A program made the position numbers and the translations under genes. From Paraburkholderia adhaesiva (lineage in GTDB: Bacteria > Pseudomonadota > Gammaproteobacteria > Burkholderiales > Burkholderiaceae), in assembly GCF_021390575.1 (NCBI RefSeq), contig NZ_JAJEJQ010000003.1:1-64000 (forward strand): DNA of 64,000 nucleotides, written 5' to 3'. This document shows positions 1-9,662 of this stretch, one piece after another. The notes beneath the pieces were generated by a model. That model ran no database searches. It was not told where the DNA came from and worked only from the letters and a program-made list of their open reading frames with translations. Numbering within the stretch: position 1 is the stretch's first letter; every line of letters begins with the position of its first letter.

Positions 1-1
1 G

Positions 2-1999
2 AGTCAGATATCGACATCGCGACGCAAATTTCATCCAGTTCCGGCCTTGCTTGCGACTGTTTCTCTAGCGGCTGGAGCGCTCTACTGCTCTGCTGCCGAT
101 AGCCAGGTTCAACCCGCAATAAATCCTTCTTCGGCAACAGCAACGCCGATCAAGCATGTGATCATCATCGTCGGCGAGAACCGCACGTTCGATCACGTGT
201 TCGGTACGTATCAGCCTCGCCCGGGTGAAACCGTATCGAACCTGCTGTCCAGGGGCATCATCAGAGCAAATGGCGCTCCCGGGCCCAACTTTGCGCTCGC
301 TGCGCAATACATGGCGACTGCAAGCGATCCAACACAGTTCGCCGCAAGCCCTGTTTCGAAACAACCCTACTCGGTGCTGCCGGCACCGAATACCGGCTCC
401 ACACCGAGCGCTGCGAGCGATACGAATCCGCCACCGTTCGCCACACTCGCCGCGGCAACGGCGTTCGAAGGTAACGCGCTCGAACCGAACGACCTCGTTC
501 ATTTGACTACCGGAGCATCGGGAATCGCCCAGGATGTGCCCGATACGCGTTTCGGATCAAACCTGTTCAACTTGCCGAACGGTCCCTATCAAATCTCACG
601 TGTTGGTCCGAACTACGACCAGTACATGAATAGTCCAGTGCATCGCTTCTACCAGAACTGGCAGCAATCCGACTGCAACGTGGCGCATGCAACGCACGAC
701 AACCCGAGCGGTTGCAAGATGGACCTTTTTGCGTGGGTAGAAGTCTCGGAAGGCGCCGGATCGAACGGCAACGCGCAGCCGGCCGGCTTTACCGACCAGT
801 CAACCCACGAGGGCTCAACGGCCCTTGGGTTCTATAACGTGAATACCGGCGACATGCCGTATTTCACGCAGCTCGCACGCCAATACACGATCAGTGACAA
901 CTACCACCAGCCGGTGATGGGTGGCACGGGCGCGAACAGCATCATGATCGGGACGGCCGACGCGCTCTATTACACGGACGGCAATGGCCACACGGCCACA
1001 CCGCCGACGAACCAGATCGAGGACCCCCGGCCGCAGAAAGGGACCAACAACTGGTACGCCCAGGATGGTTACTCCGGCGGAACGTACAGTAACTGTTCCG
1101 ATCCCACGCAACCCGGCGTGGGCGCAATCCGCCAGTACCTGGGCAGCCTGCCGTATCACCCGAATGCGAATTGCGCGCCGAACACGTACTACCTTCTGAA
1201 CAACTACAACCCCGGTTACAACGGGGACGGCACCGTCAACACGAGCACATTCACCATTCCGCCTTCGCCGGTGCGAACGATCGCCGACACCCTCCTCCAG
1301 CGCAATATTTCGTGGAAATACTACGGTGAGGGGTGGACGACATTCGTGGCCAATTCTCCAACGTCTGTCTACTGCAACATCTGCAACCCGTTTCTTTATG
1401 AAACGGCAATCATGACCAATTCGACGTTGCGAGCGAACCATCTCCAGGATACGACGAACCTGTACTCCGACATCGCGAACGGCTCGCTGCCGGCGGTCTC
1501 ATTCGTGAAGCCCGGAGGATTACTCGATGGACACCCTGACTCTTCGAAGTTCGGGCTCTACGAGGGATTCGTGCGCAAGATCGTCGATTCGGTTCAGGCG
1601 AATCCGGCTTTGTGGGCATCGACCGCGATCTTCATCACGACCGACGAGGGTGGCGGTTACTACGACTCCGGCTACATTCAGCCCGTGGACTTCTTCGGGG
1701 ACGGGCCGCGCATTCCGCTGATTATCGTGTCGCCTTACTCGCGCGGCGGCCACGTTGATCATCAGTATTCGGATCACGTGTCACTCGTCAAGTTCATCGA
1801 ACGCAACTGGTCGCTCCCGCCGATTACGTCGCGCAGTCGCGACAATCTTCCTGACCCGGTCCAGCATCCGTCCAATCCTTATGTTCCAACCAATGCTCCG
1901 GCGCTTGGCGATCTCTTCGATGCTTTCCAGTTCCATCCAGTCAAGCACTCCGATCCGGACGACGATATTCGAGGGGCGATTGGCATGCCTCCGTTCTGA
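2..1999 (+). CDS. Secreted phosphoesterase (phospholipase C / acid phosphatase-like), 5' end cut by window
   Basis: The frame is open to the left edge, so the true start lies outside; the first in-window start codon is a TTG at 47, inside what looks like a signal peptide (a basic stretch, then LLATVSLAAGALYCSA). After it comes the PF04185-type core: a metal-site motif HVIIIVGENRTFDHVFG near the N-terminus, the PVMGGTGANSIMIGTAD block in the middle, and FITTDEGGGYYD plus DHVSLVKFIERNW near the end. These are hallmark segments of the alkaline-phosphatase-fold phosphoesterases that include non-haemolytic phospholipase C and acid phosphatase AcpA. The protein probably hydrolyses phosphomono- or diesters in the periplasm or outside the cell; the substrate cannot be read from sequence. 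About 650 residues are visible. No operon partner is evident. Confidence 0.88.
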   Translation, partial: SQISTSRRKFHPVPALLATVSLAAGALYCSAADSQVQPAINPSSATATPIKHVIIIVGENRTFDHVFGTYQPRPGETVSNLLSRGIIRANGAPGPNFALAAQYMATASDPTQFAASPVSKQPYSVLPAPNTGSTPSAASDTNPPPFATLAAATAFEGNALEPNDLVHLTTGASGIAQDVPDTRFGSNLFNLPNGPYQISRVGPNYDQYMNSPVHRFYQNWQQSDCNVAHATHDNPSGCKMDLFAWVEVSEGAGSNGNAQPAGFTDQSTHEGSTALGFYNVNTGDMPYFTQLARQYTISDNYHQPVMGGTGANSIMIGTADALYYTDGNGHTATPPTNQIEDPRPQKGTNNWYAQDGYSGGTYSNCSDPTQPGVGAIRQYLGSLPYHPNANCAPNTYYLLNNYNPGYNGDGTVNTSTFTIPPSPVRTIADTLLQRNISWKYYGEGWTTFVANSPTSVYCNICNPFLYETAIMTNSTLRANHLQDTTNLYSDIANGSLPAVSFVKPGGLLDGHPDSSKFGLYEGFVRKIVDSVQANPALWASTAIFITTDEGGGYYDSGYIQPVDFFGDGPRIPLIIVSPYSRGGHVDHQYSDHVSLVKFIERNWSLPPITSRSRDNLPDPVQHPSNPYVPTNAPALGDLFDAFQFHPVKHSDPDDDIRGAIGMPPF

Positions 2000-2039
2000 T
2001 TGCGATCGATTTGACTGACGCTATCTAGCTGCATTTTTT

Positions 2040-2063
2040 GCGGCGGGGACGAGTCCCCGCCGC
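2040..2063. terminator. Strong GC hairpin downstream of the phosphoesterase
   Basis: An 11-bp perfect stem, GCGGCGGGGAC with its complement around a 2-base loop, lies 40 bp after the stop codon. A run of six T precedes the stem on the plus strand instead of following it, so it is not a textbook intrinsic terminator, but the position suggests transcript ending or 3'-end protection. Confidence 0.45.
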
Positions 2064-2243
2064 GCCAACATGGTGGCTCGTTTACCGCCTTAAACACTTC
2101 ACGGCCTCGGGACGATCCGGCGTCCGATTGGCGCCGACCCAATTTCAACAGCCTTCCATGACTACGTGTAGACTGGCGCGATTAGACGGTTCGGGTGCGC
2201 TCGTCCAGTCCACTACTCACATACGGAAATCGAGGGGTAAGTC

Positions 2244-3257
2244 ATGGCGAAGGATGCGATTGTCTGGGGAATACTCGGCGCGGCGAAGATCAACGACAAG
2301 GTCGTTGTACCTATGCACAACGCGCCAAAATGCCGAGTAAAGGGCATCGCGTCACGAAATCCGGAGAAGGCCCGGCAAGCCGCCGCGAAGTATGGCCTGG
2401 CTGTTGCGTACGACAGCTACGAGGCACTGCTTGCAGACCCAGAAATTGACGCGGTGTATATCCCGCTGCCCAATCACATTCATATGGAATGGGCAATCAA
2501 ATCCGTCGAGGCCGGCAAGCACGTGCTGTGCGAAAAACCGATCGGTCTGGACGCCGGACAGGCTGAGAAACTGATCGCCGCGCGCGACAAGCACGGCAGG
2601 TACATACAGGAAGCATTCATGGTTCGCACCCATCCGCAATGGCTGAAAGTGCGAGCCATGATCGAAGAAGGCGTCATCGGTGAATTGCGCGCGGTGACGG
2701 GGGGATTTACCTATTTCAACACCAACCCGGACGATATCCGGAACCATAGCGAAATGGGCGGCGGCGGGCTGCTGGATATCGGCTGTTATCCGATCACGAC
2801 GTCGCGCTTCGTCATCGGACATGAGCCACGGCGAGTGGTCGCCACGCTGGAGCGCGACCCTGCGTCAGAGGTGGACCGGCTTGGCTCCGTGATAATGGAT
2901 TTTGACCTGGTCCAGGCCAGCTTCTTTTACTCGACTCAAATCTACAATTACCAGCGCATGCAATTTCACGGTACGAAGGGGCGGATCGAAGTCGAAATTC
3001 CGTTCAACGCGCCAAATGATCGACCGACACGTCTGTTGGTGAGCGAACGAACGAGCGCGGGCGAAAATACGGAACGCTGGCTGGAGCTTCCGGTGTGCGA
3101 TCAATACGGCGTAGCGGCCACAGCGTTCGCAGAAGCGATATTGAGCGGTGGTACGCAGGCTATTCCGCTAGAAGACGCGCACTCAAATATGCGCGTGATC
3201 GATGCCGTTTTCCGCTCGGCTCAATCGGGTGCCTGGGTGAGCATCCCGCAACCATAA
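2244..3257 (+). CDS. Gfo/Idh/MocA family NAD(P)-dependent oxidoreductase
   Basis: The 337-residue product is of normal length for the family. The N-terminal Rossmann fold shows GILGAAKIND near residue 9, and the family motif EKPIGL follows the AGKHVLCEKP segment near residue 95, where the lysine normally contributes to catalysis and cofactor binding. The C-terminal half carries the GGGGLLDIGCYPI block, with the conserved aspartate and tyrosine of this fold. It most likely oxidises a hydroxyl of a sugar, inositol or related polyol, or acts as a dihydrodiol dehydrogenase; the exact substrate is unknown. The start is an ATG preceded by GAGGGG at 2231-2236. It stands alone, convergent with the SulP gene to its right. 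Confidence 0.9.
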   Translation: MAKDAIVWGILGAAKINDKVVVPMHNAPKCRVKGIASRNPEKARQAAAKYGLAVAYDSYEALLADPEIDAVYIPLPNHIHMEWAIKSVEAGKHVLCEKPIGLDAGQAEKLIAARDKHGRYIQEAFMVRTHPQWLKVRAMIEEGVIGELRAVTGGFTYFNTNPDDIRNHSEMGGGGLLDIGCYPITTSRFVIGHEPRRVVATLERDPASEVDRLGSVIMDFDLVQASFFYSTQIYNYQRMQFHGTKGRIEVEIPFNAPNDRPTRLLVSERTSAGENTERWLELPVCDQYGVAATAFAEAILSGGTQAIPLEDAHSNMRVIDAVFRSAQSGAWVSIPQP

Positions 3258-3341
3258 GGTTCATCGCCCGGAACCTTAAAGCGTCGGCGCGCAAATTCGC
3301 AGATATGCGGGCGTCTCGTATCGAGAGAGTCTTCCTGCAAC

Positions 3342-5573
3342 TCAATACGCAGCGCGCAACGCCTCGTTCGCAACCGCGAGGCGTGACGCGATCACCTTGA
3401 CGATAAAACGATGGAACTGCTGCGCGGTGACGGGATCGTCCCGCTCGAGTGCCGCGAGCGCGGCGATCGACAAGCGGTGCACACGTGTCGGCATTTCCGC
3501 GAATACATTTGCGCTACGCGACTGCTGCGTGTACACGGCCATTTCACCGACAACCGTACCCGGGCCGAACGAGCGCAATCTGACTGCCTTGCCGTTACCG
3601 AGCGGCAGCGAGATGGCGACCCGACCGCGCTCAACGATATACACCGCGTCACCCGGCTCGCCGCGCAGAAATAGTGGCTGCGACGCGAGCAGGTCACACA
3701 CCTCCAGGCGAGCCGAGAGCGCGTTTAGCGCGGCGGCCGTGAAGTGCGGCGCAAGCAGTGTGTTCAGGGTGTCGCTATGCGTTGAAGCGAGCGTCGAGGA
3801 CGCGAGCAGCTGATCTTCAACCCACTCCAGACCTGCGTCGAGGGTGTCGAATTCGCGAATACGCAGGTTGAGCGTGCCGGTTTTCACGAGGAGTTCGCGC
3901 GAGCGTTGCGGCAGCGCGGTCAGCACGAGGTCGGCGTTGTTCGTCGCGCAAAGCTGCCGCAGCTTGACAAAGCTGATCGATACCGACGCGTCCATGCCAT
4001 GAGTCGATGCGAAGTCGAGCACGACGAAGCGCACCGGCAACGGATCGTGCGTGGCAAGCCGGGCGTGCAGTCGTTGCAGTATCGAACTGGCCGTTCCAAA
4101 GAAGAGAAAGCCTTGCAGGCACATTCCGCATACCTGCGCGCCGCGTGCACGCAGTGCCTCGGTTTCCTCTATGCTGCGCTCGACATTAGAGGTCCGGTTA
4201 CGAAGATCGAACGCCATGCGTATGCAACTGACCCTGCCGTAAAGCAACGTGAACATCACGCACGCGGCGATGACACCGACCCCCACCCCGACGATCACGC
4301 CATAAGCCGCAATCGCACCGAGAATGACGGGCACGAGTAGATACTCGTACCAGTTTAGCTTCGCGTAGGCGCCGATAAGCCAATGCACGAGCAGGCGCAG
4401 CCCCATGAACAGCTGGAGGCCGACGAGCACCGGCACGGGAAAGAGCGCGACGAGACCCGGCGCCGCGCCAAGCACGACGAGGCACGCGAGTGCCGCAAAA
4501 ACGGCCGCCATCCGGCTCGTTGCTCCCGCGCGCGCGTTTAGCATCGAGCGATTGAACGACTGATAGCCGACCATCCCGCCGAGCAACCCGCTTGCGAGAT
4601 TGGCGAGACCTGCAGCCCGCATTTCACGATTGAGATCGACCTCCTCTCCCGTCGCCGCGCCAATCGCCGTCGAATTCATCAGGATCGTGACCGCCGAAAC
4701 GGACGTGACCACGAGACTCTCCGGAAGGTGCGCGGCAATCGCCTGCCAGTCGATGCCGCCTTGCACGAGCCGTGCGGTCAGGTGCAACTCCGGAATCCCC
4801 ACAAGATGCATCGTGACACGCGGCAGCAAGAGCCCCATGCTGCGCGCGTCATCGATCGACAGGCCGGCAACTCGCAAGAGCACGTAGAACATGACGATGC
4901 CGAGGGCGAGTGTGAGCGGCAGCGCGGCGATATGCTTCCAGGTGCGCATTAGAAGCGTGGACAGCACGCCGACGCAAACAGCGGGCATCCACGCGAGCCA
5001 GTGAAGACGCGTCAGCAGCGCGAGCGAGTCCCAGTGCAGGGACTCGCCCGTCATTACGCGAAATGCGCCAGCGAGGAGCAGGTAGCCCGTTCCCGCGAGA
5101 AATCCGCCGAGTACCGGGTAAGGCAGGAACTGCAGCGAGCGGCTGCGTTTCGACGATCCAATCGCGTAGAGGATGATCCCCGTCACGACCGAACAAAGCG
5201 CGATCGCCAACAGCACGGTCAGAAGGACGGTCTGGGCGGAGCCGCCATCCGCGCGCACACTGCTCGCGACGCCAGCTGCAACGCCCGCGAGAAACGCAGC
5301 CGCATTGCTGTCCGGGCCGCCGATGTTCAGGCGCATAGAGCTCGTCAAGGCGATCACTAGCGCCGTGACGACGCAACTGACGAGTGCAGTCGGCACGCCG
5401 AGCATCGTGTAGCGGGCGAGATCGGCGCTGAAGATCATCGTGCCGAGGCTCATCGCGTAGCAGAGCATGACGAGCGTCGATACCATGCCCGCCGCGAGGT
5501 CGCCGGAAAGGTCGGCGACGCGCGAGCGCAATGGAACGGCGCTGGAGACGGAGACAGGGTTGCCCGGCTTCAC
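3342..5573 (-). CDS. SulP/SLC26-type anion transporter with STAS and C-terminal cyclic-nucleotide-binding domain
   Basis: The 743-residue protein has three parts. Residues about 20-450 are a SulP membrane domain with many hydrophobic helices, including an NIGGPDSNAAAFLAG segment. About 470-600 is a STAS domain. About 622-743 is a cyclic-nucleotide-binding (Crp/PKA-type) domain. The phosphate-binding cassette of the last is intact: GEMA at 676-679 and RSA at 686-688, including the arginine that contacts the cyclic phosphate. The family moves sulfate, bicarbonate, dicarboxylates or other anions across the inner membrane. The added domain implies direct control by cAMP or cGMP. The start is a GTG. 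It is divergent from an adenylate cyclase gene 273 bp away, which supports a functional link (inference). Confidence 0.88.
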   Translation of the reverse strand: MKPGNPVSVSSAVPLRSRVADLSGDLAAGMVSTLVMLCYAMSLGTMIFSADLARYTMLGVPTALVSCVVTALVIALTSSMRLNIGGPDSNAAAFLAGVAAGVASSVRADGGSAQTVLLTVLLAIALCSVVTGIILYAIGSSKRSRSLQFLPYPVLGGFLAGTGYLLLAGAFRVMTGESLHWDSLALLTRLHWLAWMPAVCVGVLSTLLMRTWKHIAALPLTLALGIVMFYVLLRVAGLSIDDARSMGLLLPRVTMHLVGIPELHLTARLVQGGIDWQAIAAHLPESLVVTSVSAVTILMNSTAIGAATGEEVDLNREMRAAGLANLASGLLGGMVGYQSFNRSMLNARAGATSRMAAVFAALACLVVLGAAPGLVALFPVPVLVGLQLFMGLRLLVHWLIGAYAKLNWYEYLLVPVILGAIAAYGVIVGVGVGVIAACVMFTLLYGRVSCIRMAFDLRNRTSNVERSIEETEALRARGAQVCGMCLQGFLFFGTASSILQRLHARLATHDPLPVRFVVLDFASTHGMDASVSISFVKLRQLCATNNADLVLTALPQRSRELLVKTGTLNLRIREFDTLDAGLEWVEDQLLASSTLASTHSDTLNTLLAPHFTAAALNALSARLEVCDLLASQPLFLRGEPGDAVYIVERGRVAISLPLGNGKAVRLRSFGPGTVVGEMAVYTQQSRSANVFAEMPTRVHRLSIAALAALERDDPVTAQQFHRFIVKVIASRLAVANEALRAAY

Positions 5574-5846
5574 TTGAATTCCCAGAGGAATGCGTTCGCG
5601 CGGTGGGGTGCGATCCAGTATCCGTCCACGCCCGAAATCCTGTCAAACGCCATACGACACATCGGACGGCGGCCTACACTGGCTATTGTGGAAATTTGCG
5701 CGGTTCGGTCCTGCACAGACTCCGGGCCGCTCGCAACGGCAATATTTGAATTCTTTTCGTCTGCTTTTTCGGCCCCTGCGATTCGAACTGAAAACGCACG
5801 GACCAACAATCGATGCACCGCACAACATCGGATGCAGGCAACCTCT
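5574..5846. promoter_or_regulatory. Divergent intergenic region between SulP and adenylate cyclase genes
   Basis: This 273-bp gap must hold promoters for both divergent genes. The cyclase frame stays open back to 5574, but that part lacks protein-like composition and lies upstream of a clear SAM domain start, so it is treated as non-coding. No sharp operator is recognised. Confidence 0.5.
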
Positions 5847-8800
5847 ATGAACATCGAGCAATGGCTGCACGGGTTGGGCCTTGACCAGTACGTCAGTGCG
5901 TTTGTCGCGAACGACATCGACGTGTCGCTGATCGCGCAGTTGACCGATGCGGACCTGAAGGAGCTTGGCGTGCTGTCGCTCGGCCATCGCAAGCGCATTC
6001 TGGCGGCCGCCGCAACACCCGCAGCCCAGACATCGCAGGCGGTGGCCGACACGCAGGAACGCAGACTGGTCACGATCGTCTTTGCCGATCTGTGCGGATT
6101 CACGGCGCTGTCGCACTCGCTCGATCCGGAAGAGCTGCGCGCGCTGATCGGCCGTTACACGACGCTCGTCGACGGCATCGTACTGGCCTATGGCGGAACG
6201 ATCGACAAGCACATCGGCGATGCCGTGATGGCGTTATTCGGCGCCCCTCGCGCGCACGAAACGGACACCTTGCGCGCGGCCCGCGCGGCGCTCGACATTC
6301 ATGACGCGCTCGCGCAATTGAGCGTGCAGTCGGCGCGGCCCTTGCGTGCGCATATCGGCATCGCGAGCGGCGAGGTCGTCGCGGGCGCACTCGGCCGCGC
6401 CGACGCACAGGACTACACGGTGCACGGCGATCCGGTGAACCTGGCCGCGCGACTCGTGGCGGCTGCAGGTGCCGGCGAGACCTGGCTCTCGGACGACGCG
6501 GCACACGTGCTCGGCGACGCGGCGGTCTGCGAACCCCTCGGCGAGCATCACTTCAAGGGCATCGACACACCAGTGCGAGCGTGGCGCCTCTGCTCCGTCG
6601 CGAACGAGCCGCCGAAGGCGAGCCGCAGCCGATTCGTCGGACGCGATGCCGAACTCGAGCAGTTTCGCGGTATCGTCCACGCCTGCGTCGCGCGGCGAAC
6701 CGGTCATGTCATCCACGTGCGCGGCGAAGCGGGTATTGGCAAAACGCGCCTCGTCGACGAGATGCGCCGCCATGCCCAGACGCAGGACTTCACGATCCAT
6801 CGGGGCCTCGTGCTCGACTTCGGCGTGGGCAAGGGCCAGGATCCGGTGCGGGCAATAGTCGGCAGCTTGCTCGGCCTGCCGGACAACGCATCGATCGATA
6901 TGCGGCAAGCCGCCGCCGCGCGCTTTGCTTCAGAAGGAATCCTGAATACCGAGCAACTCGTGTTTCTTCACGACCTCCTCGACCTGCCGCAGGAGGGCGA
7001 ATGGCAATCGCTTTACGACGCGATGGACCACGGCGCTCGCAAGCGCGGCAAGCAAAAGCTCGCCGCAAGGCTGACCGCACACACGTGCGGGCAGACTGCA
7101 ACGATGATTGTCGTCGAAGACCTGCATTGGGCCGACCCTGAAGTGCTCGACTATGTCGTGGCCTTCGCATCGGGCATCGCCGACGGCACTGGCCTGCTCG
7201 TGACAACCTCGCGCGTGGAAGGCGATCCGCTGGACGCGGCGTGGCGGGCCCGTTGTCGGAGCACCCCATTCGCGACGATCGATCTCGGGCCGTTGCGCAA
7301 CGATGAAGCCCTGAGTCTCGCAGGCAACTTCATCGATGCAACCCAGCGCATCGCCCTAGCGTGCATTGACCGCGCCGGCGGCAATCCGCTGTTCCTCGAG
7401 CAGTTGTTGCGTAACGCCGAGGAAGGCAGCAGCGCCGTGCCCGCTTCGATCCGGAGCCTCGTGCTGGCGCGCATGGACCGGCTCGCGCCGGGCGATCGCG
7501 TGGCGTTCCAGGCCGCCGCCGTGATCGGCCAACGCTTCGGCATCGACTTGCTGAGGCGGCTCGTCGACGATCAAGATTACGTGTGCGACGGTCTGATCGC
7601 GAACGCGCTCGTGGTCCCGGAAGGCGACGACTACCTGTTCGCCCACGCGCTGATTCAGGAGAGCGCGTATTCCACACTGCTGCGCGCGCGCCGTCGCGAG
7701 CTGCACCAGCGCGCCGCCGAGTGGTTCGCGCACAGCGACCCCACGCTGCACGCACAACATCTCGACCGCGCCGAGGACGAGCGCGCACCAGGGGCCTATC
7801 TGGCCGCCGCGCTCGCGCAGCGCGCGGCCCACCTCATCGAGGCGGCGCTGCGCCTCGCCGAGCGAGGCCTCGAACTCGCGCGCACGGACAAGGACCACCA
7901 CGAACTGATCTGCTGCAAGGGCGAACTGCAACGCGACCTGGGCGATATCGCAGGATCGATCGCCACGTACCGCACCGCGCTGGCGGCCGCGCCGGACGAT
8001 GCCGCCCGGTGCCGCTGTCAACTCGGGCTCGCGGAAGGCCTGCGCGTGAGCGAAGGACTCGATGAAGCACTCGATCTGCTCGCGGCCGCCCAGCCGGTCG
8101 CCGAGCGCGACGACCGGGTGGCCGACCTCGCGACCCTTCACCATCTGCGCGGCAACATCCTCTTTCCTCTCGGAAAAATCGACGCTTGCGGTGCCGAACA
8201 CGAGCGAGGCCTGGAATACGCGCGGCGCCTCGGCCTGCCGGAGGCACAGGCGCGCGCACTCGGCGGGCTGGCAGATGCCGCGTACGCACAAGGACGCATG
8301 CGGACAGCGTTCCACCACTTCAGCGATTGCGTCGAGTTGAGCCGCGAACACGGGCTCGGTCGCATCGAAGTCGCAAATCGTTCGATGCAAGGCTTTAGCC
8401 GCATGTATCTGAACGATGCCCAGCACGCGCGCGAGGACGCAGACGCAGCGGCACGCGCAGCCGAGCTGATCGGGCAGCCGCGCGCGCAATTGCTCGGCGA
8501 AACGCTGGGTGTGTTCGTCTGCTATGAACTCGGCGATGAACAGGCTGCGCGGGTCCATCTCGCGCAGGCAATGCGGTTGATCAGGCAGTTGGGCGCGCGC
8601 CGCTTCGAGGCGCAGAATCTGGAGATGCAGGGACGCCTGTTGCTGGAAAGCGGATCTCGTCGCGAAGCGATCGAAGTGCTTTGCGAGTCGCTCGCGGTGT
8701 CGCGCGAAGTGGGCATGCAGTTCTGCGCGCCAAAGGCCATGGGTGCACTGAGCCGGGCGCTCGACGACCCCGTCGAACGCATGCGGAACCTGACCGAAGG

Positions 8801-9113
8801 CGAAGAACTACTGCGCCTCGGCGCGGTCGGTCACAACCACCTCTGGTTTTACCGCGACGCCATCGAAGCGATGCTCGCAGTTGGCGACGTCGCGGGCGTG
8901 CTGCGCTACGCGGCGGCGCTCGAAAACTACACGCGGCGAGAGCCCTTGCCGTGGGCCGACCTGTTCACGGCGCGTGGTCGCGCGCTCGCCAGGGCGCTGC
9001 AGGGCCGCGCCGACGAAGCTACAAAGCGCGAACTGGGGCAAGTGCGAAACGCGCTGCAGGAAACCGGCTTTCGACACTACCTGGCCGCAGTCGATGCGGC
9101 GCTTGCGGCTTGA
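5847..9113 (+). CDS. SAM-domain class III adenylate cyclase fused to AAA ATPase and helical-repeat region
   Basis: The protein has 1,088 residues when started at ATG 5847; an alternative in-frame ATG lies at 5832. Residues 1-55 are a SAM domain (IEQWLHGLGLDQYVSAF). Residues about 71-210 are a class III cyclase homology domain. Its key residues all appear present: metal-binding D81 and D125, substrate-selecting K121 and T191, and transition-state N198 and R202. The Lys/Thr pair points to subclass IIIb and to ATP as substrate (family knowledge). A predicted ATPase follows, with Walker A GEAGIGKT and Walker B MIVVEDLHWADP. The last third is an alanine-rich tetratricopeptide-like helical repeat. 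It is probably cytoplasmic and senses a partner or ligand through the ATPase and repeats to control cAMP. The neighbouring transporter carries a cyclic-nucleotide domain. Confidence 0.9.
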   Translation: MNIEQWLHGLGLDQYVSAFVANDIDVSLIAQLTDADLKELGVLSLGHRKRILAAAATPAAQTSQAVADTQERRLVTIVFADLCGFTALSHSLDPEELRALIGRYTTLVDGIVLAYGGTIDKHIGDAVMALFGAPRAHETDTLRAARAALDIHDALAQLSVQSARPLRAHIGIASGEVVAGALGRADAQDYTVHGDPVNLAARLVAAAGAGETWLSDDAAHVLGDAAVCEPLGEHHFKGIDTPVRAWRLCSVANEPPKASRSRFVGRDAELEQFRGIVHACVARRTGHVIHVRGEAGIGKTRLVDEMRRHAQTQDFTIHRGLVLDFGVGKGQDPVRAIVGSLLGLPDNASIDMRQAAAARFASEGILNTEQLVFLHDLLDLPQEGEWQSLYDAMDHGARKRGKQKLAARLTAHTCGQTATMIVVEDLHWADPEVLDYVVAFASGIADGTGLLVTTSRVEGDPLDAAWRARCRSTPFATIDLGPLRNDEALSLAGNFIDATQRIALACIDRAGGNPLFLEQLLRNAEEGSSAVPASIRSLVLARMDRLAPGDRVAFQAAAVIGQRFGIDLLRRLVDDQDYVCDGLIANALVVPEGDDYLFAHALIQESAYSTLLRARRRELHQRAAEWFAHSDPTLHAQHLDRAEDERAPGAYLAAALAQRAAHLIEAALRLAERGLELARTDKDHHELICCKGELQRDLGDIAGSIATYRTALAAAPDDAARCRCQLGLAEGLRVSEGLDEALDLLAAAQPVAERDDRVADLATLHHLRGNILFPLGKIDACGAEHERGLEYARRLGLPEAQARALGGLADAAYAQGRMRTAFHHFSDCVELSREHGLGRIEVANRSMQGFSRMYLNDAQHAREDADAAARAAELIGQPRAQLLGETLGVFVCYELGDEQAARVHLAQAMRLIRQLGARRFEAQNLEMQGRLLLESGSRREAIEVLCESLAVSREVGMQFCAPKAMGALSRALDDPVERMRNLTEGEELLRLGAVGHNHLWFYRDAIEAMLAVGDVAGVLRYAAALENYTRREPLPWADLFTARGRALARALQGRADEATKRELGQVRNALQETGFRHYLAAVDAALAA

Positions 9114-9185
9114 GAGGGCATTCGGTATGGGGCACCTCGTCCACCGGAGGTGGTGAAGCGCGGGACGAACAAAGTAGAAGTGCGG

Positions 9186-9608
9186 TCAGGAATGGCAGAC
9201 CGTTTTTATCAGCACGGCATCGAATGTGCCTGGCGTGACTTCCGTCATTGGCAGTGGAGCCGCTTCAAGGTTGATCACTTGCAGGTTCCGGTGAGTCTCC
9301 CGCTCGGTCCCGACCATCTGCCGTTTGCAGTCAAGCACATGAAGCGTCGTGATGTTCACGGTCTCCGCACCGCTCGGCTCGCGCAGCGGCGCGAAATAGT
9401 CGTAACGTGCCCACACTTTCCGTATGGCGCCCTCCTTCACAACGGACGCCATGTCGACAGACATCACGGACGCCGCATTTTTCGAGAGCGTTTTCCAGTT
9501 TGCTGCCGATGCGGGTAATGCGCTGACCAGCAGACCGCATGCAGCAGCACAAAAGACATAGTCCGGAAGGCGAAACACTTTCAATCGAGTACGGCGCAAC
9601 AAATGCAT
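9186..9608 (-). CDS. Small secreted protein resembling the surface-adhesin E family
   Basis: The 140-residue product has an N-terminal signal peptide (basic start, then FCAAACGLLVSALPASA, cleavage near residue 35). The mature part of about 105 residues has the pattern of short periplasmic proteins annotated as surface-adhesin E: an early W, a V-D-x-x-S-V segment, VWARYDY, and two cysteines (LDCKRQ and the C-terminal TVCHS) that could form a disulfide. Function is unknown. It lies 54 bp downstream of another secreted protein on the same strand, so the two may be co-transcribed. It is convergent with the cyclase gene. Confidence 0.65.
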   Translation of the reverse strand: MHLLRRTRLKVFRLPDYVFCAAACGLLVSALPASAANWKTLSKNAASVMSVDMASVVKEGAIRKVWARYDYFAPLREPSGAETVNITTLHVLDCKRQMVGTERETHRNLQVINLEAAPLPMTEVTPGTFDAVLIKTVCHS

Positions 9609-9662
9609 TCTGCTTGTCCCCTACGGTGAATTGGCCGGGCCGCCGATCAGCGCCCGACTTGA

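Noticed and set aside
5574..5846. N-terminal extension of the cyclase frame
   Set aside because: It lacks protein-like composition, and the SAM domain begins at the ATG at 5847.
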